64,000 bases of DNA from Amycolatopsis iheyensis (lineage in GTDB: Bacteria > Actinomycetota > Actinomycetes > Mycobacteriales > Pseudonocardiaceae): the NCBI RefSeq assembly GCF_024703995.1, contig NZ_JAMXQV010000019.1, positions 152,261 through 216,260 on the forward strand. Reading direction: 5' to 3'. The notes under the pieces are model-generated. The model saw only the letters and a list, made by a program, of their open reading frames with translations, searched no databases and was not told the DNA's origin. Positions 22,822 through 31,709 of this stretch are shown here, piece by piece. The position numbers were made by a program, and so were the translations under genes. Every line of letters starts with the position of its first letter. Position 1 is the first letter of the stretch.

Positions 22822-23622
22822 ATGCAGGTAGACGGACGTTCCACGGTCCGGCGGGCAGCCGCGGTCCTCGCCGCGGTCGCCGCGGCCGGCGCTCTCGCCG
22901 TCACCGCCGCACCCGGTGCGTCGGCCGGTGATCCGCGGATCGTCGGCGGCACCCCGACCACCATCGACGACTTCCCGGCCACCGTCATCTTCAACGTCAA
23001 CGGCGCTCAGCACTGCGCGGGCACCCTGGTCGCGAAGAACAAGGTGCTGACCGCCGCGCACTGCACCGACGGCGTCGAAGCCTCGCAGATGGAGATCATC
23101 GGAGGCCAGACCAAGTTCAGCGACACCTCCGGCGAGAAGGCCGGCGTCAGCGACGTGTGGCAGAACCCCGAGTTCACCATGGACGGGATGCAGCACGACA
23201 ACTCCGTCCTGACGCTGGACAAGGACCTGTCCTACACCCCGGCGACGCTGGTGCAGTCGGCCGACGACGCGGCGTACAAGACCGGCGCGGACGTCACCGT
23301 GGTCGGGTGGGGCGCGACGTCCGAAGGCGGCGACGTCTCCGACACGCTGCTCAAGGTCTCGGTGCCGGTGGTGGACAACGCCTCCTGCGCGGAGAAGTAC
23401 ACCGCGGCCGGCTCGAACTACGACAAGGCCTCGATGTTCTGCGCCGGCGTGCCCGAAGGCGGCAAGGACTCCTGCCAGGGCGACTCCGGTGGCCCGGCCT
23501 ACGTCGACGGCAAGCTCGCCGGCATCGTCTCGTGGGGTCAGGGCTGCGCCCGCAAGGACTTCCCCGGTGTCTACACCAACGTCGGCAACGACTACTCGAC
23601 CATCAGCTCGCACATCGGCTGA
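22822..23622 (+). CDS. secreted trypsin-like serine protease (S1 family)
   Basis: Secreted zymogen of 266 aa: signal peptide about 1-36 (APGASAG), a two-residue propeptide-like DP, then mature IVGG. The triad is His in VLTAAHCTDG, Asp in MQHDNSVLTL and Ser in SCQGDSGGPAYV. An Asp six residues before the Ser region (KDSCQGDSGG) predicts trypsin-like Lys/Arg specificity. Six cysteines can form the usual disulfides. I chose ATG 22822, since GGGAG immediately abuts the ATG at 22816 and leaves no spacer for it. A strong hairpin follows the stop. Confidence 0.92.
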   Translation: MQVDGRSTVRRAAAVLAAVAAAGALAVTAAPGASAGDPRIVGGTPTTIDDFPATVIFNVNGAQHCAGTLVAKNKVLTAAHCTDGVEASQMEIIGGQTKFSDTSGEKAGVSDVWQNPEFTMDGMQHDNSVLTLDKDLSYTPATLVQSADDAAYKTGADVTVVGWGATSEGGDVSDTLLKVSVPVVDNASCAEKYTAAGSNYDKASMFCAGVPEGGKDSCQGDSGGPAYVDGKLAGIVSWGQGCARKDFPGVYTNVGNDYSTISSHIG

Positions 23623-23628
23623 CGAAAT

Positions 23629-23683
23629 CCCGGGCGGGGACGGCTGAAGCCGAGTCGAGGGGTCTTCAGCCGTCCTGCCCGGG
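23629..23683 (+). terminator. terminator after the trypsin-like gene
   Basis: Long stem of about 20 bp with one mismatch: left arm CCCGGGCGGGGACGGCTGAA, right arm TTCAGCCGTCCTGCCCGGG, loop about 14 bases. It begins 7 bases after the stop codon. Confidence 0.65.
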
Positions 23684-23763
23684 CGTGGGTAAAAGTACCG
23701 ACGCGGGAGATCGGTCCGTGCTTATCCTGGCTGGTCGAGTTTTCTCGCGAAAGGGTCGCCGTC

Positions 23764-26031
23764 ATGGAACAGCCCGAAGGTCAAGAAACCGGACAAGCCA
23801 CCGCCGACGGGGTGAACCGCCGCAGCCTGCTCACCGGCGTCGGCGGCTTCCTCGCCGCCGGGGGAGCGGCCACCCTGCTCGCCTCACCCGCCGCGGCCGA
23901 CCCCGCCGCCCAGGTCGAACGCAACCCGCGGGTCGAAGACCTCCTCAGGAAGATGACCCTCGCCGAAAAGCTCGGTCAGCTGCAGCTGGTCGGCACCGAG
24001 GACCTCGCGCGGACCGCCCTCGCGACCGGTCAGCTCGGCGGCGTGTTCTCCGTGGTCGGTGCGGCGAAACTCAACGCTCTGCAGAAGATCGCCGTCGAGA
24101 AGACCCGGCTGCGCATCCCGCTGGTCTTCGGCCTGGACGTCATCCACGGCTACACCACGAACTTCCCGATCCCGTTGGCCCAGGGCGCCAGCTTCGACCC
24201 GGGCGTGCCGGCCGCCGACGCGACCGTGTCCGCGAAGGAAGCCCGCCGCAGCGGCATCCACTGGACCTACGCCCCGATGATGGACGTCACCCACGAACCA
24301 CGCTGGGGCCGCATCGCCGAGGGCAACGGCGAAGACCCGTACCTGACGTCCCGGATGGCCGTTGCGAAGGTCCGCGGTTACCAAGGGGACAACATCGCCT
24401 CGCCGGACCGGCTCGCCGCCTGCGCCAAGCACTTCGTGGCCTACGGCGGCGCGGAAGGCGGCCGTGACTACAACACCGTCGACGTTTCGTTGCAGCGCCT
24501 GCACAACCACTACCTGCCGCCGTTCAAGGCGAGCGTCGAAGCCGGCGTCGCGACCGTGATGGCCAGCTTCAACACCATCAGCGGTGTGCCCGCGCACGGC
24601 AACGGCTACGTCCTGCACGACGTCCTCAAAGGCGCGTACGGCTTCCGCGGGTTCGTCGTCAGCGACTACACCGGCGTCGAAGAGCTGATCAACCACGGTC
24701 TCGCCGGCGACGGCGCGGACGCCGCCGCGGCCGCGTTGCCGGCCGGCGTCGACATGGAAATGGTCAGCACCAACTACGTCGAGTACGGCGAGCAGCTGCT
24801 GAACCAGCGCCGGATCACCCGCGACCAGATCGACGACGCCGTCCGCCGGATCCTGCTGGTCAAGGTCAAGCTCGGCCTGTTCGAGCACCCGTACGTCGAC
24901 GAGGCCGGTGAGGTGAAAGCGCCTTCTCCGGCCGCGCTCGCCGCGTCGCGCCAGGCCGCCGGGCGGTGCATGGTGCTGCTCAAGAACGAAGGGCCGGTGC
25001 TGCCGCTGGCCAAGGCGGTCGGCTCGGTCGCCGTCGTCGGACCGCTCGGCAACGCGACCTACGACCTCAACGGCACCTGGGCGGGCCTGGGCGCCGGCGC
25101 GGGCACGACGCCGCCGGTGACCGTGGTCGACGGCATCAAGGCCGCCGCCCCTGGCGCCCAGGTCACCTACACCGCGGGCTGCTCCGTCGACGGGACCGAC
25201 ACCAGCGGGTTCGCCGCCGCGCAGCAGGCCGCCCGGGCGGCCGACGTCACCGTCGTCGTGGTCGGCGAAACCGCCGCGATGAGCGGGGAAGCGGCCGCGC
25301 GGTCGAACATCGACCTGCCCGGCGTGCAGCAGCAGCTCGTCGCCGCGATCAAGGACACCGGCAAGCCGTTCGTGGTCGTCCTCGTCAACGGCCGGCCGCT
25401 GACCATCCCGTACCTGCACGACAACGCCCCGGCGATCCTCGAGGCGTGGGCCCCCGGCGTGCAGGGCGGGCACGCGGTCGCCGACGTCCTGTTCGGCGTG
25501 GTCAACCCGGGCGGCAAGCTGCCGGTCAGCTTCCCGCGCGCGGTGGGCCAGATCCCGATCTACTACAACCACGAGAACACCGGCCGCCCGGCCGATCCGG
25601 ACAACAAGTACACGTCGAAGTACCTCGACCTGGAGACCGGTCCGCTGTACGAGTTCGGTCACGGCCTGTCCTACACGAGCTTCCGCGTCGACGGCCTGCG
25701 CCTGTCCGGCACGCGGATGTCCGCGCGTGGCGGCCGGATCCAGGTGAGCGTGCAGGTGAGCAACACCGGCGGCCGCGCCGGCGACGAGGTCGTCCAGCTG
25801 TACCTGCGCGACCCGGTCGCGAGCATCGTGCAGCCGGTCCGGCGGCTGCGCGGCTTCCAGCGCGTCGGCCTGGCCGCGGGCGAGTCGAAGCCGGTGACGT
25901 TCACCCTCACCCCGGACGACGTCGGCTTCTACGACAACGGCGCCAAGTTCCGCGTCGAGCCGGGGAAGATCGAGGTCTACGTCGGCACCAGCTCGGCCGC
26001 CACCCTGACCGCGAGCTTCACCGTCACCTGA
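23764..26031 (+). CDS. secreted GH3 beta-glucosidase
   Basis: Exported glycosidase of 755 aa. Twin-arginine signal (NRRSLLTGVGGFLAAGGAA, then LASPAAA). GH3 N-terminal barrel at about 60-370 (VFGLDVIHGYTTNFPIPLAQ, DVTHEPRWGRIAEGNGEDP, ACAKHFVAYGGAEGGRDY) with nucleophile Asp301 in VVSDYTGVEEL. GH3 C-terminal domain at about 395-610 and a fibronectin III-like domain at about 660-745. The order matches bacterial BglX-type enzymes that release glucose from beta-glucosides. With GH64 nearby, a shared role in beta-glucan use is plausible. It overlaps the convergent regulator gene by 8 bases. Confidence 0.93.
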   Translation: MEQPEGQETGQATADGVNRRSLLTGVGGFLAAGGAATLLASPAAADPAAQVERNPRVEDLLRKMTLAEKLGQLQLVGTEDLARTALATGQLGGVFSVVGAAKLNALQKIAVEKTRLRIPLVFGLDVIHGYTTNFPIPLAQGASFDPGVPAADATVSAKEARRSGIHWTYAPMMDVTHEPRWGRIAEGNGEDPYLTSRMAVAKVRGYQGDNIASPDRLAACAKHFVAYGGAEGGRDYNTVDVSLQRLHNHYLPPFKASVEAGVATVMASFNTISGVPAHGNGYVLHDVLKGAYGFRGFVVSDYTGVEELINHGLAGDGADAAAAALPAGVDMEMVSTNYVEYGEQLLNQRRITRDQIDDAVRRILLVKVKLGLFEHPYVDEAGEVKAPSPAALAASRQAAGRCMVLLKNEGPVLPLAKAVGSVAVVGPLGNATYDLNGTWAGLGAGAGTTPPVTVVDGIKAAAPGAQVTYTAGCSVDGTDTSGFAAAQQAARAADVTVVVVGETAAMSGEAAARSNIDLPGVQQQLVAAIKDTGKPFVVVLVNGRPLTIPYLHDNAPAILEAWAPGVQGGHAVADVLFGVVNPGGKLPVSFPRAVGQIPIYYNHENTGRPADPDNKYTSKYLDLETGPLYEFGHGLSYTSFRVDGLRLSGTRMSARGGRIQVSVQVSNTGGRAGDEVVQLYLRDPVASIVQPVRRLRGFQRVGLAAGESKPVTFTLTPDDVGFYDNGAKFRVEPGKIEVYVGTSSAATLTASFTVT

Positions 26032-26617
26032 GTCGGCTCGACCGGGCGCGGGCGCGCAGGTGGGCGCGCTCGCCGTGCCGGCCGAAGAGGATGAGGAGCT
26101 CGACCGCCTTCCCGTCGGCGCTGCCGAGCCAGTGCGGGAGGGCGGTGTCGAACTCCGCGGCCTCGCCGGCCGGCAGCACCAGGTCGTGGTCACCGAGGAC
26201 CAGCCGCAGCCGTCCGGTGAGGACGTAGAGCCATTCGTGGCCGTCGTGGGTCTGGTGGTCCGGCTCGAGCGGCCGGTCGGTGCTCGGGATGAGCATCTTG
26301 TACGCCTGCATGCTCCCGGTCCGCCGGGACAGCGGCACGAACGTCATGCCGTGCCGGTGGATCGGGCTGAGGTGGATGCGGGGATCGCCGGTGCGGGGTG
26401 CGCCGACGAGGTCGTCGAGCGGGACGTCGTAGGCGCGGGCCAGCGGGAGCAGCAGCTCCAGGCTGGCCCGCCGCTGCCCGCTCTCCAGCCGCGAGAGCGT
26501 GCTCTCCGAGACCCCGGTGGTGCCGGCCAGCTCGGCGAGGGTCAGCCCGCGGTGCCGGCGCAGCGCCCGCAGCCGGGGGCCGACGGCGTGCAGGACGTCT
26601 TCGAAGTCTTCGCTCAC
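26024..26617 (-). CDS. XRE-family regulator with C-terminal cupin domain (copy 1)
   Basis: Regulator of 197 aa: helix-turn-helix at about 12-68 (LRALRRHRGLTLAELAGTTG, VSESTLSRLESGQRR) and a cupin beta-barrel at about 115-180 (HDGHEWLYVLTGRLRLVLGD, GEAAEFDTALPHWLG) that usually binds a small ligand. GTG 26617 is the start just before the promoter gap. It is divergent from a class I methyltransferase. A paralogous pair with the same layout occurs at 31924-33138. It probably controls the methyltransferase operon. Confidence 0.88.
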   Translation of the reverse strand: MSEDFEDVLHAVGPRLRALRRHRGLTLAELAGTTGVSESTLSRLESGQRRASLELLLPLARAYDVPLDDLVGAPRTGDPRIHLSPIHRHGMTFVPLSRRTGSMQAYKMLIPSTDRPLEPDHQTHDGHEWLYVLTGRLRLVLGDHDLVLPAGEAAEFDTALPHWLGSADGKAVELLILFGRHGERAHLRARARSSRLR

Positions 26618-26683
26618 CCGCCCATCTTGCCGAAACCGCAAGAACGCGTGCCAGTTCGGCCCGGCACTGGGCAGGGTGGGCCC

Positions 26684-27292
26684 ATGACGATCACCGACGC
26701 CGCCACGCGGTTCTGGGACTCCCACTACCAGGCCCCGCGCGGCGAACCCCGCGCCAACCTCCGGCTCACCGAAGTGGCCGCGGGCTGGGCGCCCGGCGTG
26801 GCACTCGACCTGGGCTGCGGGCCCGGCGGCGACACCCTGTGGCTGGCCCGCCGCGGCTGGCGGGTGACCGCGGCCGACATCTCCGGCGTCGCGATCACCC
26901 GCCTCCAGGCGCGTGCCGACGCGCTCGGCCTGCCCGTCACCGCCGAGCGGCACGACCTGGGCGCCACGTTCCCCGCGGGCCGCTTCGACCTCGTTTCGGC
27001 CCACTACCTGCACACTTCCTTCGAGCTGCCCCGCGAGCGCGTCCTGCGGCGAGCCGCGGAAGCGCTGTCGCCCGGCGGCCGGCTCCTGGTCGTCGACCAC
27101 GGGTCCGTCGCGCCGTGGTCGTGGGACCAGGACGCCCGCTTCCCGGCGCCCTCGGAGGTGGCCGATTCCCTCGAACTCGGTCCGGAATGGACGATCGAGC
27201 GAGCGGAAGCGCTTACCCGCCAAGCCACCGGGCCCGGTGGGCAGACCGCCGAGGTCGTCGACCACCTGCTGCTGATCGGCCGCGTCCGATGA
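26684..27292 (+). CDS. class I SAM-dependent methyltransferase (copy 1)
   Basis: Cytoplasmic methyltransferase of 202 aa with a Rossmann core. Motif I is ALDLGCGPGGDTLWLARRGW, the acidic end of strand 2 is TAADISGVAI, motif IV-like RFDLVSAHYLHT, and post-motif GGRLLVVDHGS. The fold is of the Methyltransf_25/tellurite-resistance (TehB-like) type, acting on a small molecule. ATG 26684 lies just past the divergent promoter. The next gene overlaps its stop by 4 bases. Substrate unknown. A paralogue lies at 31924-32496. Confidence 0.88.
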   Translation: MTITDAATRFWDSHYQAPRGEPRANLRLTEVAAGWAPGVALDLGCGPGGDTLWLARRGWRVTAADISGVAITRLQARADALGLPVTAERHDLGATFPAGRFDLVSAHYLHTSFELPRERVLRRAAEALSPGGRLLVVDHGSVAPWSWDQDARFPAPSEVADSLELGPEWTIERAEALTRQATGPGGQTAEVVDHLLLIGRVR

Positions 27293-27768
27293 GCCCCCGC
27301 CGGCGAGACACCCCGCCGCCGCGGACCGGGCCGGGGGAGAAGGAGACCCTCTTGGCGTTCCTCGACCAGCTGCGCGCGGCCGTCGCCGCCAAGGCCGAGG
27401 GTGTCCCCGAACCGCAGGTGCGGACCGCGGGGGTGCCGTCGGGCACCTCGCTGCTGGGCCTGGTCCGGCACCTGATCCACGTCGAGCGGTTCACCTTCCT
27501 CGGCGAGCAGCCGGCCGGCTGGCCCGCCACGTTCCGCCCGCGTCCGGACGAGACTGCCGCGTCGCTGCTCGCCGGCTACCGGGCCGCCGTCGAGGAGGCG
27601 AACGTGGTCATCGAGGCGTGCGCCGACCTGACCGAGCCGGTGGCCCGGCCCGGCCGCACGCCGCCGTCGATGCGCTGGGCACTGGTGCACATGATCGAGG
27701 AGACCGGCCGGCACGCCGGGCACGCGGACATCCTGCGCGAGCTGATCGACGGTGCGACCGGCCGCTGA
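27289..27768 (+). CDS. DinB-superfamily protein (DUF664, mycothiol-dependent type)
   Basis: Four-helix-bundle protein of 159 aa of the DinB/DUF664 group. Three His at bundle positions are candidates for a metal site: LVRHLIHVERF, LVHMIEETGRHAGHADILRE. The family contains mycothiol-dependent S-transferases and isomerases of actinobacteria. ATG overlaps the methyltransferase stop (ATGA), so they form one operon under the XRE-cupin regulator. It ends 3 bases from the convergent serine hydrolase stop. Substrate unknown. Confidence 0.85.
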   Translation: MSPRRRDTPPPRTGPGEKETLLAFLDQLRAAVAAKAEGVPEPQVRTAGVPSGTSLLGLVRHLIHVERFTFLGEQPAGWPATFRPRPDETAASLLAGYRAAVEEANVVIEACADLTEPVARPGRTPPSMRWALVHMIEETGRHAGHADILRELIDGATGR

Positions 27769-27771
27769 GGA

Positions 27772-28914
27772 CTACTTGCAGAACGCGGTGTCCACAGCGG
27801 ACAGCACGGCGACGGCGGCCGGCTCGGCGTCACCGAAGGTCCCCGGCAGCGCGGTCACGGCCAGCCCGACCGAGCGGCCGTCTTCGGTGGCGCCACCCCG
27901 CGTTTCGTAGCCGTCGATGTCGCCGCCGTGTCCCCAGTAGACACCACCGCAGCTGAGCGGCACGCGGAACAGGCCGAGGCCGTACTGCCAGCCCGGGAAC
28001 AGCGGGGCCTCGACGGTCTTGCGCATTTCGGCCAGCTGCGCGGGCGGCACGAGCTTGCCGTCGAGCAGCGCGCGGTCGACCGCGGCGAGGTCGCTCGGCG
28101 TCGAGATCAGCTGGCCGGCCGCGCCGCCCCACGAGGGATCCATCTCCGTCGCGTCGACGACTTCCCCGCCGGTGGAGTGGGCTTGGGCGTACCCGTGCGG
28201 GTGCGGGCCCTGGATGGTCTGGTCACCCACCTGCGGCCAGTAGGTGTCGCGCAGGCCGGCCTTCCGGATGACGCGTTCGGTGATCTGCTCCTGCACCGGG
28301 CGTTCGGTGACCCGCTCGATCAGCAGGCCGGCCAGGAGGTAGTTGGTGTTGCTGTACTCCCACTTCGTCCCGGGCGCGAAGTCCGCCGGGTGCGCGAGCG
28401 CCGCGGCGAGCAGGTCGTGCGCCTGGAAGAACTTGTGCTGCACCTTGGTGAAGTCCTCGACGCCGAGGTAGGCGGTGTAGTTCGGCAGCCCGCTGGTGTG
28501 CTGCAGCAGCTGCCGGACGGTGATGTTCCGGCCGTCGATGCCCTCGCCGCGGACCAGGCCGGGCAGGTACTTCTCGATCGGCGCGTCCAGCTCCACCTTG
28601 CCCTCGGCCACCAGCTGCAGGACGACGACCGCGGTGAACGTCTTGGTGTTGCTGCCCGCCCGCACCCGGCCGTCGACCGGCACCGGGACCGGCCGCCCCA
28701 GCCGCGCCGAGCCGGCGACCAGCGACGTCGTCCGGCCGTTCTTGGTCACCGACGCGAGCGCGGCTGGGAACTTCTCCTTGCGCACCAGGGAGTTCAGGCT
28801 GTCCTGAGTGGGCGACCGCCGGTCCTGGCCCGCGACCGCGGCGGTGGCGCCGGCCGCACCCAGCAGCCCGGCCACGGTCAGGACCACCGCACCCTTGCGC
28901 ATCGTGGATGTCAT
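27772..28914 (-). CDS. secreted serine hydrolase, beta-lactamase/DD-peptidase family
   Basis: Exported enzyme of 380 aa of the class C beta-lactamase/D-alanyl-D-alanine carboxypeptidase fold. Signal peptide about 1-29. Catalytic SxxK is Ser88-Asn-Thr-Lys91 (AGSNTKTF). The Tyr motif is WEYSNTNYLLAG, and HGG-like YWGHGGDIDGYE stands for KTG. I chose ATG 28914, which has GGAG 9 bases upstream, instead of ATG 28941. It may act on peptidoglycan peptides or small esters; resistance to beta-lactams is not implied. Divergent promoter sequence towards 29020 is unremarkable. Confidence 0.88.
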   Translation of the reverse strand: MTSTMRKGAVVLTVAGLLGAAGATAAVAGQDRRSPTQDSLNSLVRKEKFPAALASVTKNGRTTSLVAGSARLGRPVPVPVDGRVRAGSNTKTFTAVVVLQLVAEGKVELDAPIEKYLPGLVRGEGIDGRNITVRQLLQHTSGLPNYTAYLGVEDFTKVQHKFFQAHDLLAAALAHPADFAPGTKWEYSNTNYLLAGLLIERVTERPVQEQITERVIRKAGLRDTYWPQVGDQTIQGPHPHGYAQAHSTGGEVVDATEMDPSWGGAAGQLISTPSDLAAVDRALLDGKLVPPAQLAEMRKTVEAPLFPGWQYGLGLFRVPLSCGGVYWGHGGDIDGYETRGGATEDGRSVGLAVTALPGTFGDAEPAAVAVLSAVDTAFCK

Positions 28915-29019
28915 CGCACTCTCCTTCTTCCGTTCCGACACCGGAAATGCTGGCCGAAACGGGCACGAAGATCAGCAGTGCTGGCCACCCGATCCGGGGT
29001 AGCGCCAGCGCTACCCCCC

Positions 29020-29673
29020 TCAGGTGACCAGACCGCGGCGGTAAGCGTAGACGACCGCCTGCACGCGGTCGCGCAGGTCGAGCTTGGTGAGGATGCGGGA
29101 GACGTGGGTCTTCACGGTTTCCTGGCTGATCACCAGCGCGGCGGCGATCTCGCGGTTGGACCGGCCGTCGGCGACGAGGCGCAGGACGTCCAGCTCGCGC
29201 GGGGTCAGCGGCGCGCCCGGCGGGGTGTCTTCGGCGGGCCGGATCCGCGCGGCGTACCGCCCGACGAGCTGCCGCGTCACCTCGGGAGCCAGCAGCGCGG
29301 CGCCGGCGGCGACGGTCCGGATGCCGTGCAGCAGCTGGGCGGCGGGCGCGTCCTTGAGCAGGAACCCGCTGGCGCCCGCCCGCAGTGCTTCGTAGACGTA
29401 CTCGTCGAGGTTGAACGTCGTCACGACGAGCACCTTGACCGGCCGGGCGACCCCGGCGCCGGCGAGCTGCCGGGTCGCGGCGATGCCGTCGAGGACCGGC
29501 ATCCGGACGTCCATCACGACGACGTCCGGCCGGAGGTCCCCGGCGAGGTCGACAGCGGTCCGGCCGTCCCCGCACTCGCCGACGACCTCGAGGTCGGGCT
29601 GCGCGTCGATGATCGTGGCGAAGCCGGTGCGGATGAGCGCCTGGTCGTCGCAGACGAGGACGCGGGTCGTCAT
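29020..29673 (-). CDS. orphan NarL-family response regulator
   Basis: Response regulator of 217 aa. Receiver domain with acidic pocket in VLVCDDQALIRTGF, phosphorylation Asp in VVVMDVRMPVLDG and Lys in FLLKDAPAAQ. LuxR-type helix-turn-helix at about 148-212 (LTPRELDVLRLVADG, ISQETVKTHVSRIL). No histidine kinase gene adjoins it, although this type is normally encoded beside one. Instead a CPBP protease gene lies 34 bp upstream in the same direction. The kinase may be elsewhere or lost. Confidence 0.9.
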   Translation of the reverse strand: MTTRVLVCDDQALIRTGFATIIDAQPDLEVVGECGDGRTAVDLAGDLRPDVVVMDVRMPVLDGIAATRQLAGAGVARPVKVLVVTTFNLDEYVYEALRAGASGFLLKDAPAAQLLHGIRTVAAGAALLAPEVTRQLVGRYAARIRPAEDTPPGAPLTPRELDVLRLVADGRSNREIAAALVISQETVKTHVSRILTKLDLRDRVQAVVYAYRRGLVT

Positions 29674-29707
29674 GCCCGGTTCCCGCGGCGCGGCCGCGCG
29701 CGTTCGA

Positions 29708-30538
29708 TCACGGGGCGACAGTAGCGGTCTCGGCGCGCCGCCGGCGCGGGACCAGGTTCCCACGGCGGTGGGCCAGCCCCAGGAACACGCCGGTGAGCAC
29801 CACCCCGGCCAGCACCGACCACACGCTTCCCTCCGGCCCGAACTCCCCGCCGGTGAGCGCGCTCGAGCCGGACAGCTCGCCGCGCAGCAGCCCGTCCGGG
29901 GCGGTCGTGCCGGAGACGTCGGTGCCGAAGATCCCGCCCTCGGCGAAGTTCCAGGCGAAGTGCAGGCCGATCGGCAGCCAGAGCGTGCGGGTGGCGGCGT
30001 ACGCGGCCGCGAGCATGCCGCCGGCCTCGACCGCGATGGCGATCGCGCCCCACAGCGTGGCGTGCGCGTTGAACAGGTGCGAAAGCCCGAACAGCACACC
30101 GGTCAGGGCCAGTGCCGCCCACGTGCCGATCCACCGTTCGACGAACCGGAACAGGATCCCGCGGAAGAGCAGCTCCTCGGTCACCGCGGCGGCGGCCGTG
30201 AAGCCGAACAGCGCCACCGCGCCCGGGAACGAGCCCCAGCCGGCCACCCGGTACCCGCCGGAGAGCGCGATGACCGCGATCACGCCGGCGAACATCCCGA
30301 GCCCGATCAGCAACCCCCGCCCGACGGCGGGAACCGCGCCGCTCCGGGCCAGCTCGGCCGGTGCCCGCTGCTCGGTCCGCCGCACGATCCAGCGGTACGC
30401 GAGTACCGCCAGCACCGCCGTCGCACCGCCCAGCACGAGGGTGAGCGGCGCGTTCCACTGCACGGCGCCGACGAGGAGGCTGCCGAGGAGGGCGACCACC
30501 GCGACGACCGCGAGCTGCAAGACCAGGCGCATGACCAA
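29708..30538 (-). CDS. CPBP-family intramembrane metalloprotease
   Basis: Membrane protein of 276 aa with about eight hydrophobic helices and the CPBP/Abi signatures: EELLFRG (motif 1 glutamates plus Arg), FGLSHLFN (motif 2 His) and HFAWNFAEG (motif 3 His/Asn). Relatives process CAAX proteins, bacteriocins or signalling peptides within the membrane. It is upstream of, and probably cotranscribed with, the orphan response regulator, a frequent pairing in actinobacteria. Start ATG 30538, with a second ATG 6 bases on. Substrate unknown. Confidence 0.9.
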   Translation of the reverse strand: MVMRLVLQLAVVAVVALLGSLLVGAVQWNAPLTLVLGGATAVLAVLAYRWIVRRTEQRAPAELARSGAVPAVGRGLLIGLGMFAGVIAVIALSGGYRVAGWGSFPGAVALFGFTAAAAVTEELLFRGILFRFVERWIGTWAALALTGVLFGLSHLFNAHATLWGAIAIAVEAGGMLAAAYAATRTLWLPIGLHFAWNFAEGGIFGTDVSGTTAPDGLLRGELSGSSALTGGEFGPEGSVWSVLAGVVLTGVFLGLAHRRGNLVPRRRRAETATVAP

Positions 30539-30660
30539 TCCTCCGGAAGAGTTCCGCGGCTCCGGTCGCCGCGGCTGGCCCGAAGGTTAGGGAGCCGGGC
30601 GGTGGGCAGTCGTCACCACGGAGTGGACATCACGAGTAGCTCGCACGGGGGACAAGACAG

Positions 30661-30783
30661 GTCGGCTCGCGTACTGGAAGAGTCGGCTCGCGTACTGGAA
30701 GGGTCGGTTCGCGTACCTGGAGGGTCGGTTGCCGAGCCGACCCTCCGGGTACGCGAGCCGACTGTCCGGGTACGCGAGCCGAC
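30661..30783. repeat. 21-bp repeat array, direct then inverted
   Basis: In the 307-bp gap between the CPBP and LysR genes, a 21-bp unit beginning GTCGGCTCGCGTAC occurs three times forward (30661-30681, 30682-30702, 30703-30723, plus a partial). After a short centre it occurs twice inverted (30742-30762, 30763-30783, plus a partial at 30732-30741). The whole can fold into a hairpin of about 60 bp per side. Units differ at a few bases (TGGAAGA, TGGAAGG, CTGGAGG endings). There are no unique spacers, so this is not CRISPR. The rest of the gap shows nothing else. Confidence 0.85.
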
Positions 30784-30845
30784 CGTTGGATCTGGTGGGC
30801 GCTGGTTGACCGGTCGATCACTGTGGAGGTCGCTAAGGTCGGCCG

Positions 30846-31709
30846 ATGGAGCTGAGGCAGGTCGAGCACTTCCTCGCGGTGGTGCGGACCGGGAGTTTCA
30901 CCGCGGCCGCCCACGACGTGCACGTCGTGCAGTCGGCGCTGAGCGCGTCGGTCCGCAAGCTCGAACGCGAGCTCGGCACGCCGCTGTTCGACCGGACCAC
31001 CCGGCGCGTCGCGCTCACCGAAGCGGGCCGGGCACTCCTGCCGCTGGCCCACCGGATCGTCGCCGACGTCGTGGCGGCGCGCGGCGAGGTCGCCGCCGTG
31101 GCCGGGTTGACGCGCGGGCGCGTGTCGATCGGGACCATCCAGACGCTGACCGTCGTGGACCTGCCGGCCAAGCTCCGGGAGTTTCGCGTGCGGTACCCGG
31201 GCGTCCGGATCCACGTGCGCGAGAGCACGGTGCCCGACCTGCTGGCCGGAGTCGGCGACGGCGCACTGGACTTGTCGTTCGTCGCGGGCGCGGACCCGCT
31301 GCCCGGCGAGCTGGTCAGCTTCGCGAAGTGGGGCCAGGACCTGGTCCTGCTGGGCCACCCGGGGCACCGGCTGGCCCACCGCCGCCGGATCCGCCTGGCC
31401 GAGCTCGACGACGAGCCGTTCGTCGAGTTCAGCGGCAGCGGGATCCAGGCGATGGTCGCCGCTCGTTTCGCGGAGGCGGGGGTGCGGCAGAACCGCGTCT
31501 GCGAGGCGACGCACATGCCGCTGCTGGTGGAGCTGGTGGCGGCGGGGCTGGGGATTTCGATCGTCCCGCGGCCGGTGGCGGAGCACGCGGGGTTGCCGTG
31601 GGCGCGGGTCGAGCGGCCGGGGTTGAACCGGGCGATTCACCTCGTCGGCCGCGGAGCGGTGCCGGCGAACCCGGCCGCGCGGGAGCTGCTGGCGCACTTA
31701 CTCGCCTGA
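30846..31709 (+). CDS. LysR-family transcriptional regulator
   Basis: Regulator of 287 aa. The N-terminal winged helix is MELRQVEHFLAVVRTGSFTA, then SALSASVRKLERELGTPLFD. An inducer-binding domain at about 90-285 has the periplasmic-binding fold. LTRGRVSIGTIQTL begins it and GLGISIVPRPVAEHAG is near its end. No divergent target gene is obvious, because the upstream side holds the 21-bp repeat array and the CPBP gene points away. Its last 12 bases overlap the small membrane protein gene. Targets unknown. Confidence 0.92.
   Translation: MELRQVEHFLAVVRTGSFTAAAHDVHVVQSALSASVRKLERELGTPLFDRTTRRVALTEAGRALLPLAHRIVADVVAARGEVAAVAGLTRGRVSIGTIQTLTVVDLPAKLREFRVRYPGVRIHVRESTVPDLLAGVGDGALDLSFVAGADPLPGELVSFAKWGQDLVLLGHPGHRLAHRRRIRLAELDDEPFVEFSGSGIQAMVAARFAEAGVRQNRVCEATHMPLLVELVAAGLGISIVPRPVAEHAGLPWARVERPGLNRAIHLVGRGAVPANPAARELLAHLLA

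Noticed and set aside
23884..26193. Long minus-strand frame of about 770 codons
   Set aside because: It is the mirror of the GH3 beta-glucosidase, Arg/Val/Gly-rich, with no motif.
27772..28914. Beta-lactam resistance gene
   Set aside because: The serine hydrolase has SxxK and Tyr motifs, but its third motif is HGG, as in carboxypeptidases and esterases. Nothing specific to beta-lactamases is seen.
30661..30783. CRISPR array
   Set aside because: The 21-bp units are contiguous with no unique spacers and change orientation in the middle. No cas genes are present.
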